Source: Adineta steineri (Eukaryota > Rotifera > Eurotatoria > Adinetida > Adinetidae). Taken from it: a stretch of DNA of 64,000 nt. Positions within the stretch are counted from its first letter, which is position 1. The number at the start of each line of letters is the position of its first letter. The stretch covers positions 1 through 64,000 of the forward strand of contig CAJNOI010000060.1 of NCBI GenBank assembly GCA_905250115.1, given 5' to 3'. Below the pieces are notes generated by a model. That model was not told the origin of the DNA, made no database searches, and was given only the letters and a program-made list of their open reading frames with translations. Made by a program: the position numbers and the translations under genes. Below are positions 1 through 10,757 of the stretch, piece by piece.

Positions 1-47
1 AGCACATGTTATAAATCCCTGAATGAACAAAAAAAATGGCATGTGCT
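1..47. repeat. 8-bp inverted repeat with inverted 31-bp spacer (copy 1)
   Basis: Arms agcacatg (1-8) and catgtgct (40-47) are perfect reverse complements. The 31 bases between them (9-39) are the exact reverse complement of the spacer between the same arms at 46353-46383. Because the arms are symmetrical, flipping the spacer leaves both outer junctions unchanged. The flip removes the polypyrimidine/CAG splice acceptor and the first coding bases of the UNC-93 exon from this copy. Confidence 0.95.
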
Positions 48-629
48 GTTGGTATTAAATATGTTGGTCTTGTGATGATTGTTTATGGTGTATGCGATGC
101 ATTGAGTAGTTTTAGTTTTGGTCATATTGCAAAATATATCGGTCGAATGTATTGTTTAATGTTTGCTGCTTTAATTAATTATACATTAATAATAACTATG
201 CTTTTATGGGTACCACAAGAAAATCAATTATGGGTTTTATTTATACTTGCTGGTTTATGGGGTGTAGCTGATGGTTGTTGGCAAACTCAGAGTAAATAAA
301 TCAAAATCTAATTATACAATCAGAAGTTTTCTCTTATATTTTCACTCTTTATAGTTGCTGCTGCATATGGCACATTATTCACTGAAAATGAATCAGCATT
401 TTCAAATTTTCATTTATGGGAATCGCTTGGATTTGTTATTGCTTATGTGTATACTCCACGTATTCGTATAAGATATGCGCATATTATTCTTCTATGTGTA
501 CTTACTTTATCAATGGTATGCTATACAATCATTGAGATTAGAGAAAAACGAAAAAAGAAAAAAGTACCTGAGGAAGAACCATCGAAATCAAAAGATGACA
601 TAGAATCCACGATTGCAACAGCTCTTTAA
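40..629 (+). pseudogene. UNC-93-like protein, 3' fragment (copy 1)
   Basis: Last two exons of an UNC-93-like MFS-fold membrane protein (about 40-291 and 355-629, intron 292-354), equivalent to exons 8 and 9 of the complete gene at 44682-46973. They encode the late transmembrane helices, the family-typical segment around GVADGCWQTQ and a charged Lys/Glu-rich cytoplasmic tail. Seven upstream exons are missing because the window starts here. The acceptor of the first exon is also destroyed by the 31-bp inversion at 9-39. It is therefore either a broken gene or an assembly end; the remaining coding sequence is intact. Confidence 0.8.
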
Positions 630-933
630 GAAAACTCACAAAATTAGGTTTTTAATTTTAAAATATTCTTGAATATATGTACTTTGTATTTAATTTTTAA
701 TAAAAATGTGAATTCAGTAGATATATATGCTTTCGAGATTGGGATATAATATACAAGACATTCTTTAGTTGTTACAAAAGAATATAAATATAGAATATAG
801 TAGCGATTAGTAGAAATTATGTTGGTGAAGTTTTGATGACATACACACAAGCAAATAATTCGTTATTCAATTAGCGGAATGAATATAGATAAAGATATAC
901 AATTGTATTAGACAGCATATAGAAAAAGCTTCA
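630..933. other. Intergenic, convergent 3' flanks
   Basis: AT-rich sequence between the 3' ends of the UNC-93 fragment (+) and the RING gene (-). AATAAA-like strings are present. I see no gene here. Confidence 0.6.
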
Positions 934-1681
934 TCAAGACAAAAATAGTTTGATTTTTTCACGTGTATCTATTCGACAACTAGGACATGTCTTGAGTTTT
1001 TGAGCACATTCGAAACATGCAACATGTCCACATAGAAAAGCTACATTAATTAGTCCATCCATACATATTTGACAACATTGTTTATCTTCTAGTTTTTCGA
1101 TCATCTGTTCCAGTTCTTTTACTCTCTGTTCATTGATAGCTACGGCCGAGGTCAGAATAGATGCTTGCTCGAAATTATTTGGTAACGATGGATTTTGTTC
1201 TGAAAAAAAAACAATATTAAATTCTATACAACTATTATTTTTAATTTATCATACCATCTCCTAACCATTTATCACGCCATTGTTTATGTTCAATTGTACA
1301 ACATAGTTGAGCAAAATTCTGAATAATAATTTCATGTAAACATCCAGGATTTCGATTAGTTTTATCAACTAAAAGTAAAGCATTTTGTACAATTTCTTCA
1401 GCAGGTCTTGCTCTTTCACTGAAACTAGTTCCACGTAATTTAATTGTATGTAAATAACTGTCACTTTGATTGTAAAGTGCTCGTCTCAAGAATTTTCTTC
1501 CTGTAAACTCTTTAAGTGTTACTAAATGAAAACTATTGAGTCCATTTAACATAACAACATGTATTTCAGTTGGATTATTATTGGATGGAACAGCAATCCC
1601 TTGAAGTAATCGAAAATTTTGCCATTGATACAAATGATCACCAGGACGAACATCAGATGGAGGAATATAATGAAAAAGCAT
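934..1681 (-). CDS. LRAT-like domain / RING finger protein (copy 1)
   Basis: Two exons on the minus strand: 1681-1255 and 1199-934, with a 55-bp GT-AG intron joined in phase; about 230 aa. Residues about 8-130 resemble an LRAT/H-rev107-type papain-like fold: GDHLYQW near the start, a V..L..F pattern, a P-EEIVQNAL helix and a late QNFAQLCC segment. The usual catalytic His region reads LLQGIAV and the usual NCEHF box reads QNFAQLC, so enzymatic activity is doubtful. After a short coiled-coil-like stretch (INEQRVKELEQMIEKLED) comes a C3HC4 RING: CQIC, 10 residues, CGH, two residues, C, FEC, then CPSC. A RING of this type usually binds an E2 and acts as a ubiquitin ligase. The start at MLFHYIPP is the first Met; a further 5' exon cannot be excluded. 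Confidence 0.75.
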
Positions 1682-1933
1682 CTTCTAGTAAATTAACTTT
1701 CTCTTGGTTTCGTTATTGTCATAAACAGAAACGTGTTTATTATATTTTTATTATATATAGGTGTATCGTTGGAAGATTCTTCTATGATATTTCCGTTATC
1801 AGATGACGAAATATTAGATAAGAAAAAACATAAATGTCAACAAACTCAGACACCTAACTTTAGATATGCTTTCGTTGAAAGACTCTGTTGTGTTCTCACA
1901 AGGGGAGTGTTGCAATACGTAGTTTCCCACTTG

Positions 1934-2101
1934 GTTGATGATAATAGTCAAATCTATGTGACAGATTTCGGGAATCATCGAGTAATGCGTTGGAGTACAG
2001 AAAATACAGAAGGTGAAATTATTATTGGTGAAAATGGAAAAGAAGAATTAAATCAATTGTTTTATCCTAAGAATTTATCGTTTGATCTAATTTCTCAATG
2101 A
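1934..2101 (+). pseudogene. NHL-repeat remnant (copy 1)
   Basis: An open stretch encodes about one and a half NHL repeats: VDDNSQIYVTDFGNHRVMRW followed by a G-E-I-I-I-G-E-N-G linker and an LNQLFYP segment, ending in TGA. NHL beta-propeller proteins normally carry five or six such repeats after an N-terminal region. Nothing comparable is seen on either side, so this is a decayed fragment. Its homologue at 37604-38020 is longer but carries two stops. Both lie directly upstream of the repeated flank of a Rab-like GTPase gene. Confidence 0.65.
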
Positions 2102-3728
2102 TAACTTAATCAAAAAAAGAGAGCAGAACTTTTTTGATGAAAAACAAGTTTTTATTAAGGAAAAGGAAAGGAAAAACATTTGTTTTTTGTAAATTTAAAA
2201 GATCTTGATTTTGGTTTGAAATAAAACATTTATATTAAGATTTTTTTAAACTTTTATTTAAGTAATTAATGTAACAAAAATAAATGAAATCTTTATTTAG
2301 TTGCTAAAAATACTTGTCTGAAAATGATAAGTTTAAAAATATTCTTGTGAATGAATTAAAATTTTCAAATTGATTGAGAAGACGCAACTGTTACTTAAAC
2401 AAACCCTTTTCACAATCAATAAAAAAAAATTCGCATCCAACAGAAAGAATTTTTGAGAAAAACTGTTTTTTTAATATAACAACAAATAAATTCTTTGTAC
2501 TTTGTGCATTGATTATCAGAATAAAAAACTATCGAAAGATTAGAAAATATTTCTGATCTGATATGTCGATGCAGAAAAAGATTTTTTAGGAGAAAATATT
2601 AATAAAATTGTGAGTATATCGAAAGATCTCTTGCATGAGAAAACTTCTTTGTCACCTCCGTCACTACTTGAGTAAACACTGAACTTTGTATCCATAGTAG
2701 AAGCACATTCGAGCATTATTCCATTTTCTGAAAGAGAGGGTCATAGGCTGGATAAAAATGCTTAAAGTTTGATTATCCCTCCAAGTCAATCAGGTTTCAG
2801 CATTCTATAAATCAGTAAATACTTATTGATGGTCATCAGAAAATGATTGATCGAAGGTAATTGAGATCGAAGAACTCGAATCTAATGTTAGTTTTCATGT
2901 TCTTTTTGAGTACCATTTTTTTACACAAAGGACTATTCTCTTGACATTCATGTATCAGTTGAAAGTTGATTTCAACTTCTAAGTTACATGTATGTCTCTA
3001 AAGAAACTTCAGCTACGATCAAAAACAAACATAAATAATAGTATTCATAATGTTCAAGGTATTACTAAATAATTTATCGATACTAGAATTAAATCAAATT
3101 CAAATATCTGTTGAGATTGAGAAAGTCTGATCGATGCATAAGGACATCTTTTATACATTCGTAAATTATAATTTTTTAGTAAACAACATGATCACATTTG
3201 CGATTTCTTCTTCTTCTTTCCTGTAATACATTTTGCAATTCGTAAAAAGGCATCATGACGGTGCAGATTTTTCTGTTCGTCATACCTGTATACTGTGGCA
3301 CTATCAAGCTTCTCTTTTTTTTTTCATTTATTAGAATTATCACTTGGACCTTTTTGTTAATATCTAAATATTGACTATTTCAAGTGAATTATTCATATGT
3401 ACAGCACATTCCACATATTCTCTCACTCTTTTTCTCTGATTGTTCGTTTTCTTCTTCTACTCAGGTGACACTTTTTGTTTTTTATTATTATTTTTTTATA
3501 AACGTAAGACAATGCAGTAGAGATGTCTTTCGTAGACAGATCATTCGCATCCACTGCTCCTATTAACTATTATATTGATTGTATTTCTAAAGAATTATTC
3601 AGAAGCGAAGACTATTAACTTTTGAGTTGATCAAAGACTAAGAGAGAAATTTTCTATTTTTATTATTTCATTTTTAATCATTATGTTTCTATTTTTTATA
3701 GATATATTCAGGAACAATTATCGTGGCA
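2102..3728. repeat. Repeated 5' flank of GTPase gene A (copy 1)
   Basis: Non-coding, AT-rich. Long parts align with 38021-39371 and 40883-42144, the flanks of GTPase genes B and C (for example the shared strings around TTCACTACTTGAGTAAAC-like and GTTGAAAGTTGATTTCAACT). About 2375-2660 is present here but absent from the other two. The block is a retained duplication flank and may hold the promoter. No ORF in it is supported. Confidence 0.7.
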
Positions 3729-4949
3729 ATGCCAATACCTCAACAGTAAGCGATATATTTATCATTTTAAGAAAACGATGGTTTCTTTTAGCAATCATCC
3801 TTACAAATTGTTGGTTGTTGGTGATACAGGTGTTGGAAAAACAGCTTTTTCATCAGTGAATAGTGTATGTATAGCAGAGATATCTTCTATTCTATAACTA
3901 TTCGATATTTTCTTTAGAAACTGAATTCAGAAGAATGGTACATTGATTTAGGAAGCTACAAAGTCGTAAGTTGATTTTAAAAGTTTTAATTGGAAACATG
4001 ATTTTTTTTAGAGTAAAATAGTAATCAATCTCAATGGTGAGCAGATCAAACTCATGATTGTATGTCTTTCATTTTACTCGAGATTGATAAACTTCACATT
4101 TGTTTTGTATTTTCTTTTAGTGCGATATGAGCAGTGCAGAATGTGATCGTAGCATCAGAAGTAATCTTTTCTTTTGATTTATTATCAAGAACCTCCTTCA
4201 TTTTTGTATTTAGGAAGTTTTTATAAAGTTGTAGACGGTATTTTTATTCTTTATGATTCAACAAACAGAGTATGATTGACATGTATTTCGAAAACTTAAT
4301 TTGAAATAATAATTCTGTTTTTAGAAATCATTTCAAAATTTAAACAAATGGTTGCATGAAATTAATAATCATGGAGCCAAACATGTGACGAAATTGATTA
4401 TTAGAAATAAATGTGATTTAGCAAGACAAAAGGCAGTTGGTTTTCACGAAGCTAGAGTAAAGTATATTTAATAATTAAGAAAAAAAAGAACATTTTATTT
4501 TCAAATAGGAGTATGGTATTCAATCAAATATTTCCATGTTTGAAGTTTCTCCACAAGATCGTACTAATGTTAAATCAGCACTTGAACATATGATTTTGAA
4601 AATTCGATCCAACTTAAAACTAACAAACAATGATGAACCTGATCATGATAGAGAAGAAATTGTTTTAAAATTTGTGCCTTATATATCTGATATTGGTTCA
4701 AATGCTGTCGAACAACATGTAAATGAACAAGGTCTTCATGATAATACAGAAAATGAAAACGACCGGATTTCGGCTGAAGAGAGTGATGATGCGACACACA
4801 CTGGAAATGTGGATCAACGTGAAATGGAACGTGCTCAAATACCATCATCACACAACCGAGCAGTTGAAGAGAAAGCTAAGCAACCAAATGTTTTTAGTGT
4901 TTCAAAAACATTGAAAAGAATTTTTTCACGTAAAAAGACAATTAATTAA
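3729..4949 (+). CDS. Divergent Rab-like small GTPase A (copy 1)
   Basis: Eight exons: 3729-3745, 3792-3864, 3918-3965, 4012-4059, 4121-4160, 4214-4269, 4325-4456, 4509-4949. All introns are short GT-AG and phases match, giving 284 aa. The P-loop is GDTGVGKT (G1) after a YKLLVV strand; the G4 motif is NKCD, preceded by KLIIR; the G5 region is FEVSPQ where Rabs have ETSAK. The G3 DxxG motif is CDMSS, lacking the Gly, and the switch I Thr is not evident, so the GTPase cycle is probably abnormal. The last 120 residues are an acidic extension ending in a basic RIFSRKK stretch, with no C-terminal cysteine for prenylation. Genes B and C (39372-40583, 42145-43476) share the same exon plan. Confidence 0.85.
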
Positions 4950-6055
4950 AATATTTATCAATTTATATTATCTCATTTTCAACTTATCTATAACAAAGTA
5001 TTACGAGTTCTTTCATTTTCTTGTTATTTCTCATTTAGAAAAAAAGATAAAATAAATACATCGAAATATATATATAAATTCTACTTTTTCTGTTAAAGAT
5101 AAATGTGAATGTAAATGAAGAATAATCTGTATGACAACAAGAAAACATATTTTTGTAAATTTCATTGGTTAGTCTCTGTGAACATCTTGTGTTTATTAAC
5201 TTTTATCTTTAAAAAAAAGAAAAATGAGACATTTTTTTATAAATGATAAATAAAATTAAGCATTTTAAGGTAAGGTGTCTTTTGTCTACAAACGATATTA
5301 TACATTAACATTTGTATTAATCATTTTGAATATTTCTCACATAGTTATACAAAAGACGATTTTTAGATAAAATGATTTGTTGTTGTTCATTGTGTAAAAC
5401 AAAATGAACGTGAATATCAAAGTAGCTGTGATTAACATTTTTATCTGCTATTTTTTAACTAGTAATTTGCTAGATAATCAATTTAGATCATTTGTTAGAA
5501 ATCCAATGTTAGTAAATCAAGGGCAAAACCACGTACTCTCTGGACTCCGGAAGTACGTGATTTCTTCCTTGATCCTAAAGCGAAGGATATCTGATGTCTA
5601 TTGATAAGATTTATCATAAATTAAAAGATCATAAGCAGCTATAGATAATTCTTGCTTATTCATTAATTAATATTTATTTTAGAATTTTTCAGCACTAACC
5701 GTGAAACATTCTTTGAATAGAATTAAAATAAATTCAGAAGCATTGAAATTAACTTTTTTTTCTTCATTTTAATATTGATAACTTTCATTTAATCATATGC
5801 ACATCTAAATTATCTATTTGATTTTTGTGCTTATTACCTTATACAACAGTTTAACTATAAATCATCTGTTGCATTTTGCATATCAATCTTATGAAACAAA
5901 AAAATAATAAGGTATTGTATATATCTTTTACGTAACTATCTCAAATTTCTTTTCAATTAAAATAATCATGATATTCTTATCTATTCTTCATTTTTAAATG
6001 TAACACTAGAAGCAAACAAACACATTCGAAAAAAAGTGATTTTATATAAAATACA
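4950..6055. other. Intergenic with GTPase 3' repeat tail (copy 1)
   Basis: The first about 330 bp repeats downstream of genes B and C (for example around 43600-43798), so it belongs to the duplicated GTPase unit. A 66-codon ORF at 5404-5604 contains a small palindrome (ccacgtac ... gtacgtg) but shows no recognisable domain. I do not call it. Confidence 0.55.
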
Positions 6056-7168
6056 ATGGATTGGATAGCAGGCGTAAGTTCAACAATAAAAACTTTCCAA
6101 GTATTTTCCTAATCTATTTTAATTCTATAGAAATCATATTTTATTGGTTATACTACAATCGATCGATTTGATTCTATCATTTTTTTGCATAATTATTTTT
6201 ATACATGGTCAATAGGAATATTATTTTCTTTAATACTTCCAATATTATATATTTTTGCTCCATCATTATTCCATAATAAAAATCGTACATCATATTTTCT
6301 AATAATTTGTCTTGTTTGTTTATCAAATATGTGTTGTATTTATATTCAACCATATTTATTAAGTGATTTCGGTGAACCAAATTTATCAATTCATTTATGT
6401 CGTTTTATTGTTTATATATCAACATTTGCTAAACCATTTGGATTATATTTAACATTATTATTTAGTATTGAAAGAATTTGTACGAAATTTATTTTACGAA
6501 CAAATAATCATCGAATATTATTGAAAAGATTTTTTTCGTTATCAATTATTTTTGGTATTTGTTTTATTGTTTCAATTAGATTATTCGAAGTTATAAAATT
6601 AATTAAAAACAATCAATTGACATCGAATAAAACAATTGTTTCTGGTCAAAAAATGATCGATGTTGATTATAATTCATCAGATAGTATACTATCATTTCAA
6701 TATTGTTATCGTTCAATGAATATTGGAACTTACGCAAGAATTTTATCATTTTATGTCGTACAATATTGGTTTGAATATGCTATATTTATTATAATTATTC
6801 TTGTTTTATTATGGATGATTATATATCAATATGTTTTACCTCGTTTTCAGCAACGAACATCATCGCCTTTAAGTCTTAATACAAAACTTTATTTTTCTCT
6901 TTCGTCAAGCGTAGTTTTATTTGAATTAATCTTACAAATTTTGCATTTGATTGTTAAAGATGATGAAAATAATAATACGGATTTTCAAGTTAATAATCTT
7001 CGCCGAATGTTATTTCTCTACAATTTTCGTTGTATTTTACTACCACTTATTATCTGTTTCATTATTTGTGATCCATTAAAACAATGGTTCTATGAACTTC
7101 TTATACAACGTCCATATCTAGATAATATTGATGAAACTGATCATACAAATACAATGATTGATCAATGA
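6056..7168 (+). CDS. Rhodopsin-like 7TM receptor (copy 1)
   Basis: Two exons, 6056-6073 (MDWIAG) and 6131-7168, give 351 aa. Seven hydrophobic segments can be read: about residues 25-45, 55-80, 90-118, 128-148, 205-232, 245-268 and 285-310. TM3 is preceded by a Cys (HLCRF) and ends in SIERICTK, which replaces the DRY motif; the second extracellular loop has a Cys (FQYCYRS) that could pair with it. TM7 ends in IICDPLKQWFYELL, a DP-containing stand-in for NPxxY followed by helix 8. It fits the large lineage-expanded family of peptide-like or orphan receptors in rotifers; the ligand is unknown. The small first exon is the best available start, as the second exon has no early Met. Confidence 0.8.
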
Positions 7169-7742
7169 GAATCATTTTTATTTTTGTCAATAAACATATA
7201 CTGATGAACACTTTGATTTGTGATTTAATTCACACATCTAATTTTCGAACAGATGTAATAAATGACCTTTCTTTCATTTGCTTGTTCTCTCTATTCTGAT
7301 AAGGCGGAAATGAGAAAATTCAAAGTTGATGATAGATGCTATCCTGCTGTGAATATGCCATGACCAACATATAGATAGATCATCTTTCAACATAAAAATT
7401 CTTGATTGGTTAGAATAAGCAAACAGACAGAGAAAAAATCAGCGAAAAAGAGAAAATGATCGATCGATCGATCAATTTAGAGAGTAGAAGCGTTTTCTAT
7501 TTCATGATGAACACATCACGTATTATTCATCTGTTTTATCAACATTTACCCTATTTTTTAAAAAAAAGTAAGATTAAAATACATAACAAAAATTCTAACT
7601 ATATCTCATTTAATTAGAATTATCACATAGAGAACATTATTTTTCACAGGTATTGAATTCATTATATATAATCTATAGAGTTCTATTCTTTTTTTTGTCT
7701 TCGAAATAGAATTTAAATAGTCAATTATCGTTCTTTGCATCG
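7169..7742. other. Intergenic (copy 1)
   Basis: AT-rich, non-coding. Contains a run of four GATC units (about 7459-7474). A TTTTTCACAG acceptor-like site at about 7649 may mark a 5' UTR intron or trans-splice site of the next gene. Confidence 0.45.
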
Positions 7743-8069
7743 ATGACAAATATTCATAATAATAATGAAGAAGATCTAATTTATGATACCGATGGTTGTT
7801 TATTATTTATGCAAACCGCTCAATCAAATTTATCTTTATTTAATGTTAGTTGTGACTCACTTAATTCAAATGAAAATGAAGATTTTAATATAAAATCAAC
7901 ACAAATATTAAATTCAAATAAACAATACAGCAGTTCAATCGATATTCATTTCGAAATAAAAAAAATTAATCATCGTTCAACAATAATCTTTTCCGATGAT
8001 ACGAATATTTCACAAACAAATACATTACAAAGATGGAAAGGACTTGAATTATTAAATACATATGCATAA
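7743..8069 (+). CDS. Unknown 108-aa protein (copy 1)
   Basis: Single-exon ORF with the A/T-ending codon use of its neighbours; Asn/Ser-rich and hydrophilic, with neither signal peptide nor membrane segment. It contains an acidic N-terminal stretch (NNNEEDLIYDTDG) and ends in a more conserved-looking RWKGLELLNTY. No family is recognised. A splice acceptor upstream suggests a 5' UTR intron. It sits between the 3' end of the receptor gene and the convergent SLC5 gene. It may be a real small gene or a fragment of a longer one. Confidence 0.45.
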   Translation: MTNIHNNNEEDLIYDTDGCLLFMQTAQSNLSLFNVSCDSLNSNENEDFNIKSTQILNSNKQYSSSIDIHFEIKKINHRSTIIFSDDTNISQTNTLQRWKGLELLNTYA

Positions 8070-8199
8070 CAAAATGCCTGTTTTGTTTTCTTTCAAATTT
8101 GTAAATTAATATAAATTAGTAAAATTCCTATTAAAAACAATTTTTTTTGTTTTATTATTTATTAAATGACAATAATACAAATATTTGAAAAAGTAATTA

Positions 8200-10757
8200 C
8201 TAAAGCATAGGTTCTTCTTCGATTGTTTCCAGTTCATTTGTTTCCCGTGTTTGAGGTATCTAAATAATCAATAATAAGAAAATATGAATTAATATTCAAT
8301 AAAAATACATTATTTTTCCAGAAAATTGAAAATACATCTTTCCATGATAATAGCAATTTTTTATCGATCATTTTGACATCATTTGAACCTATATAATATA
8401 TAAACTATGAATTCGTATTCGGTAATAGAATCTTACCAAAAATAAATGATCCTAATAAACTAACAATAACGACGATAACAACAGCATTAAGAGAATACCA
8501 CATAACAGATATGGAATAAAGTGGTAAGAAAGGATTTGAACTATAATATTGATCAAATAATTCGAATTAGTTTTATATAGAAGGGGCGAAATACCTTTGA
8601 TTTGTTGTAATTGATTGACTAGTGTTGAACGATGATGAACATCCTTTTATAGATGTATATAATCGTCCACCTTTTCCTATTGATGGTTTAACTGTTAAAG
8701 TTGCACCAAGAAGTATCCATGTTTGAATTATTAAACAAAAAATAAAACCAAACAGAATACTCTAAATATTAATATGAAATTCAATTAATTATATCGATAA
8801 ATTTTACTATCATCATACTCGACTATTTACACGTGGTGCAAAAAAACCCTACTAAAAAAACACCTAAAATTGGTGCTGCAAATGACCCAGATATTTGGAA
8901 AACTATCTATATAAATTATATATAATACAAATTAACCAAAACATGTATGTTAATTACCACTATAATATTATCACCTAAATAAGACACAATAAAAGCCAAA
9001 AATATAACTAGAAGACCAATAAAAACAGCTAAAAAGCAAAATTTTCTATATAATTAGATTACAAAAGCATTCATACGTACATAATATCTTTGAAATTATA
9101 GCTTGTTTTTTATCCGATATGGCGTCTTCTTTGGATATTCTTTTGTAGATATCTTCGAGAAGAACAGTTGCAATACTATTAACTCCACTAGATACTGTAC
9201 TTAGTGAAGCACTTAAAATGGAAGCAATAAATAAACCTGTTAAACCAGGATATCGACCCAAAGTTTCAATAACAAATAATGGATAAAGCTAGAAATCAAA
9301 TTACCCAATAAAAAATATTTTTAATTAATCGAAATTCTCTTACTTGATCAGGTTTAGTTATCATCTTAGCTCGAAGTGGATCACATTGACTATATTTTGC
9401 ATAGAGAAGACACCCAACAGATACACAAAGAAAAAGCATTATTGCACACATAATAAAATTAGTCCAAGCAACTCTATAAAAACAATTGAGTTTATTATTT
9501 TGTTGTTACAAATAAATACTTTTGTGCAGATCGTGTATTTTTTACACATAAATAACGTTGTGCTTGAGTTTGTAAACAAGAATATACAGCTGTAGCATTT
9601 AAACCGCCACCAATAATAATACTCCAAACAGTATATCGAATTGATGGATCTAATGTAATTCTAAGAATTTTCAAAAGAATGATTGATTTCTTTTCTTTTG
9701 AATTACATACGTAGATAATTGTATTCGATTTCCATTTATTACATTTTCGAATACATTTTTTATTCCACCCGCATCATAAAAACCTATAAATTCATGATAA
9801 TTTTCTCCAAAAAAAAATCAACTCCAACTCATCCTACCAATAACAATTGATAAAATAACTCCAAGAAACATCATTACTGTTTGTGTAACATCTGTCCATA
9901 TGACTGCTTTCATACCACCCTTTATTTTTTTTTCAAAACTATTTAATGTTTACATATTTCAATATAAAATACATACAATACTTGTATAGATTGTACAAAT
10001 AATTCCACATGATAAAACTGCTAACCATATATGTAAACCTGTTACTTGACTTAATGCTAAACTTGGTCCATATAAAATAACTGCTATGTAAAAAATCTGA
10101 AGAAATATATGATTTTTAAATATAGAAATTTTGTATTTATTATTACTAACCGTTACGAATATGTAACTAAGTGTTATAACAATACGAACTGTTAATGAAA
10201 AGCGTTGTTCAAGATACTACAAAGACACAAAGAGTTCCCTTGAAACAAATATAATATGAACATACCGCATAAATACTTAAATTTCCTATCTGACGAAACA
10301 TTGGAATGAATAGATTTACTGTTAAATAAGTACCAATAAAATATGCGAAAACTACATGAATAAAATTCCAAGTTTTTTTACATTTACTTTAAAAAACAAA
10401 CAACTCACTCCAATAAATATAAATTGTACCATATGAATAAACTTCTAGTGGAATTCCAAGTAGAGTTGCAGCAGACATAAGACTTGCCAATAAACTCATC
10501 GCAGTTGGTAAAATCTATCACAAAAAAAAAAAGAAAAGATAAACGAAATCTTTCTTTCTTTTATTAATTACTCTCATTCTCCCATCAGCAATAAGAAATT
10601 CATTTGTCGTTAATTGTTTCGATCGAAAACAACCTTGATAAATTCCAATACATACCGAAAAACCTAGAAATTGTTCATTAATAAATAATAGAATTTATTC
10701 AAAGAACAAACTTAAAAGTAGAGTCAATACTCCATAATCAATCCAACCGAGATGCAT
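8200..10757 (-). CDS. SLC5-family sodium/solute symporter, frameshifted (copy 1)
   Basis: Minus strand, 17 exons with GT-AG introns: 10757-10712, 10663-10572, 10514-10409, 10351-10266, 10216-10151, 10096-9977, 9919-9838, 9783-9711, 9660-9520, 9473-9344, 9288-9081, 9028-8958, 8906-8819, 8761-8595, 8540-8437, 8388-8309, 8259-8200. The product resembles monocarboxylate/multivitamin-type SLC5 proteins: an FLIADGRM start region, GGMKAVIWTDVTQ, GLFIASILSASLSTVSSGVN and a late MWYSLNAV helix. It would import a small organic anion or vitamin with Na+ at the plasma membrane. In exon 13 an A-run of seven (8840-8846) replaces six in copy 2; the frame shifts and hits TAG at 8825-8823, cutting off about 140 of 572 residues. 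This is either a null allele or a homopolymer error. Confidence 0.85.
8840..8846 (-). other. Frameshifting homopolymer in SLC5 exon 13
   Basis: Seven A on the plus strand, against six at 55182-55187. Six keeps the frame, reading LVGFFAPRVNSR up to the exon end; seven gives FFCTTCK and then a stop. Confidence 0.9.
8840..9850. other. Divergent tract between the two block copies
   Basis: Within about 1 kb there are roughly 25 differences from 55182-56200, including a 9-bp indel in the intron at about 9490. The flanking 8.8 kb on the left holds about half a dozen. Changes in exons are mostly synonymous (for example AATACACGA against AACACAAGA), with few replacements, so both versions evolved under constraint before coming together. 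The pattern fits gene conversion or patchy heterozygosity. Confidence 0.75.

Noticed and set aside
4570..4851. 93-codon antisense ORF, also seen opposite genes B and A copy 2
   Set aside because: Shadow of the long last exon of the GTPase genes; His-rich because of the sense codon bias.
5404..5604. 66-codon ORF with signal-like start
   Set aside because: No recognisable family; part of the intergenic tail; conservation between block copies is not informative.
7455..7475. GATC tandem run
   Set aside because: Short simple repeat; no reason to assign a function.
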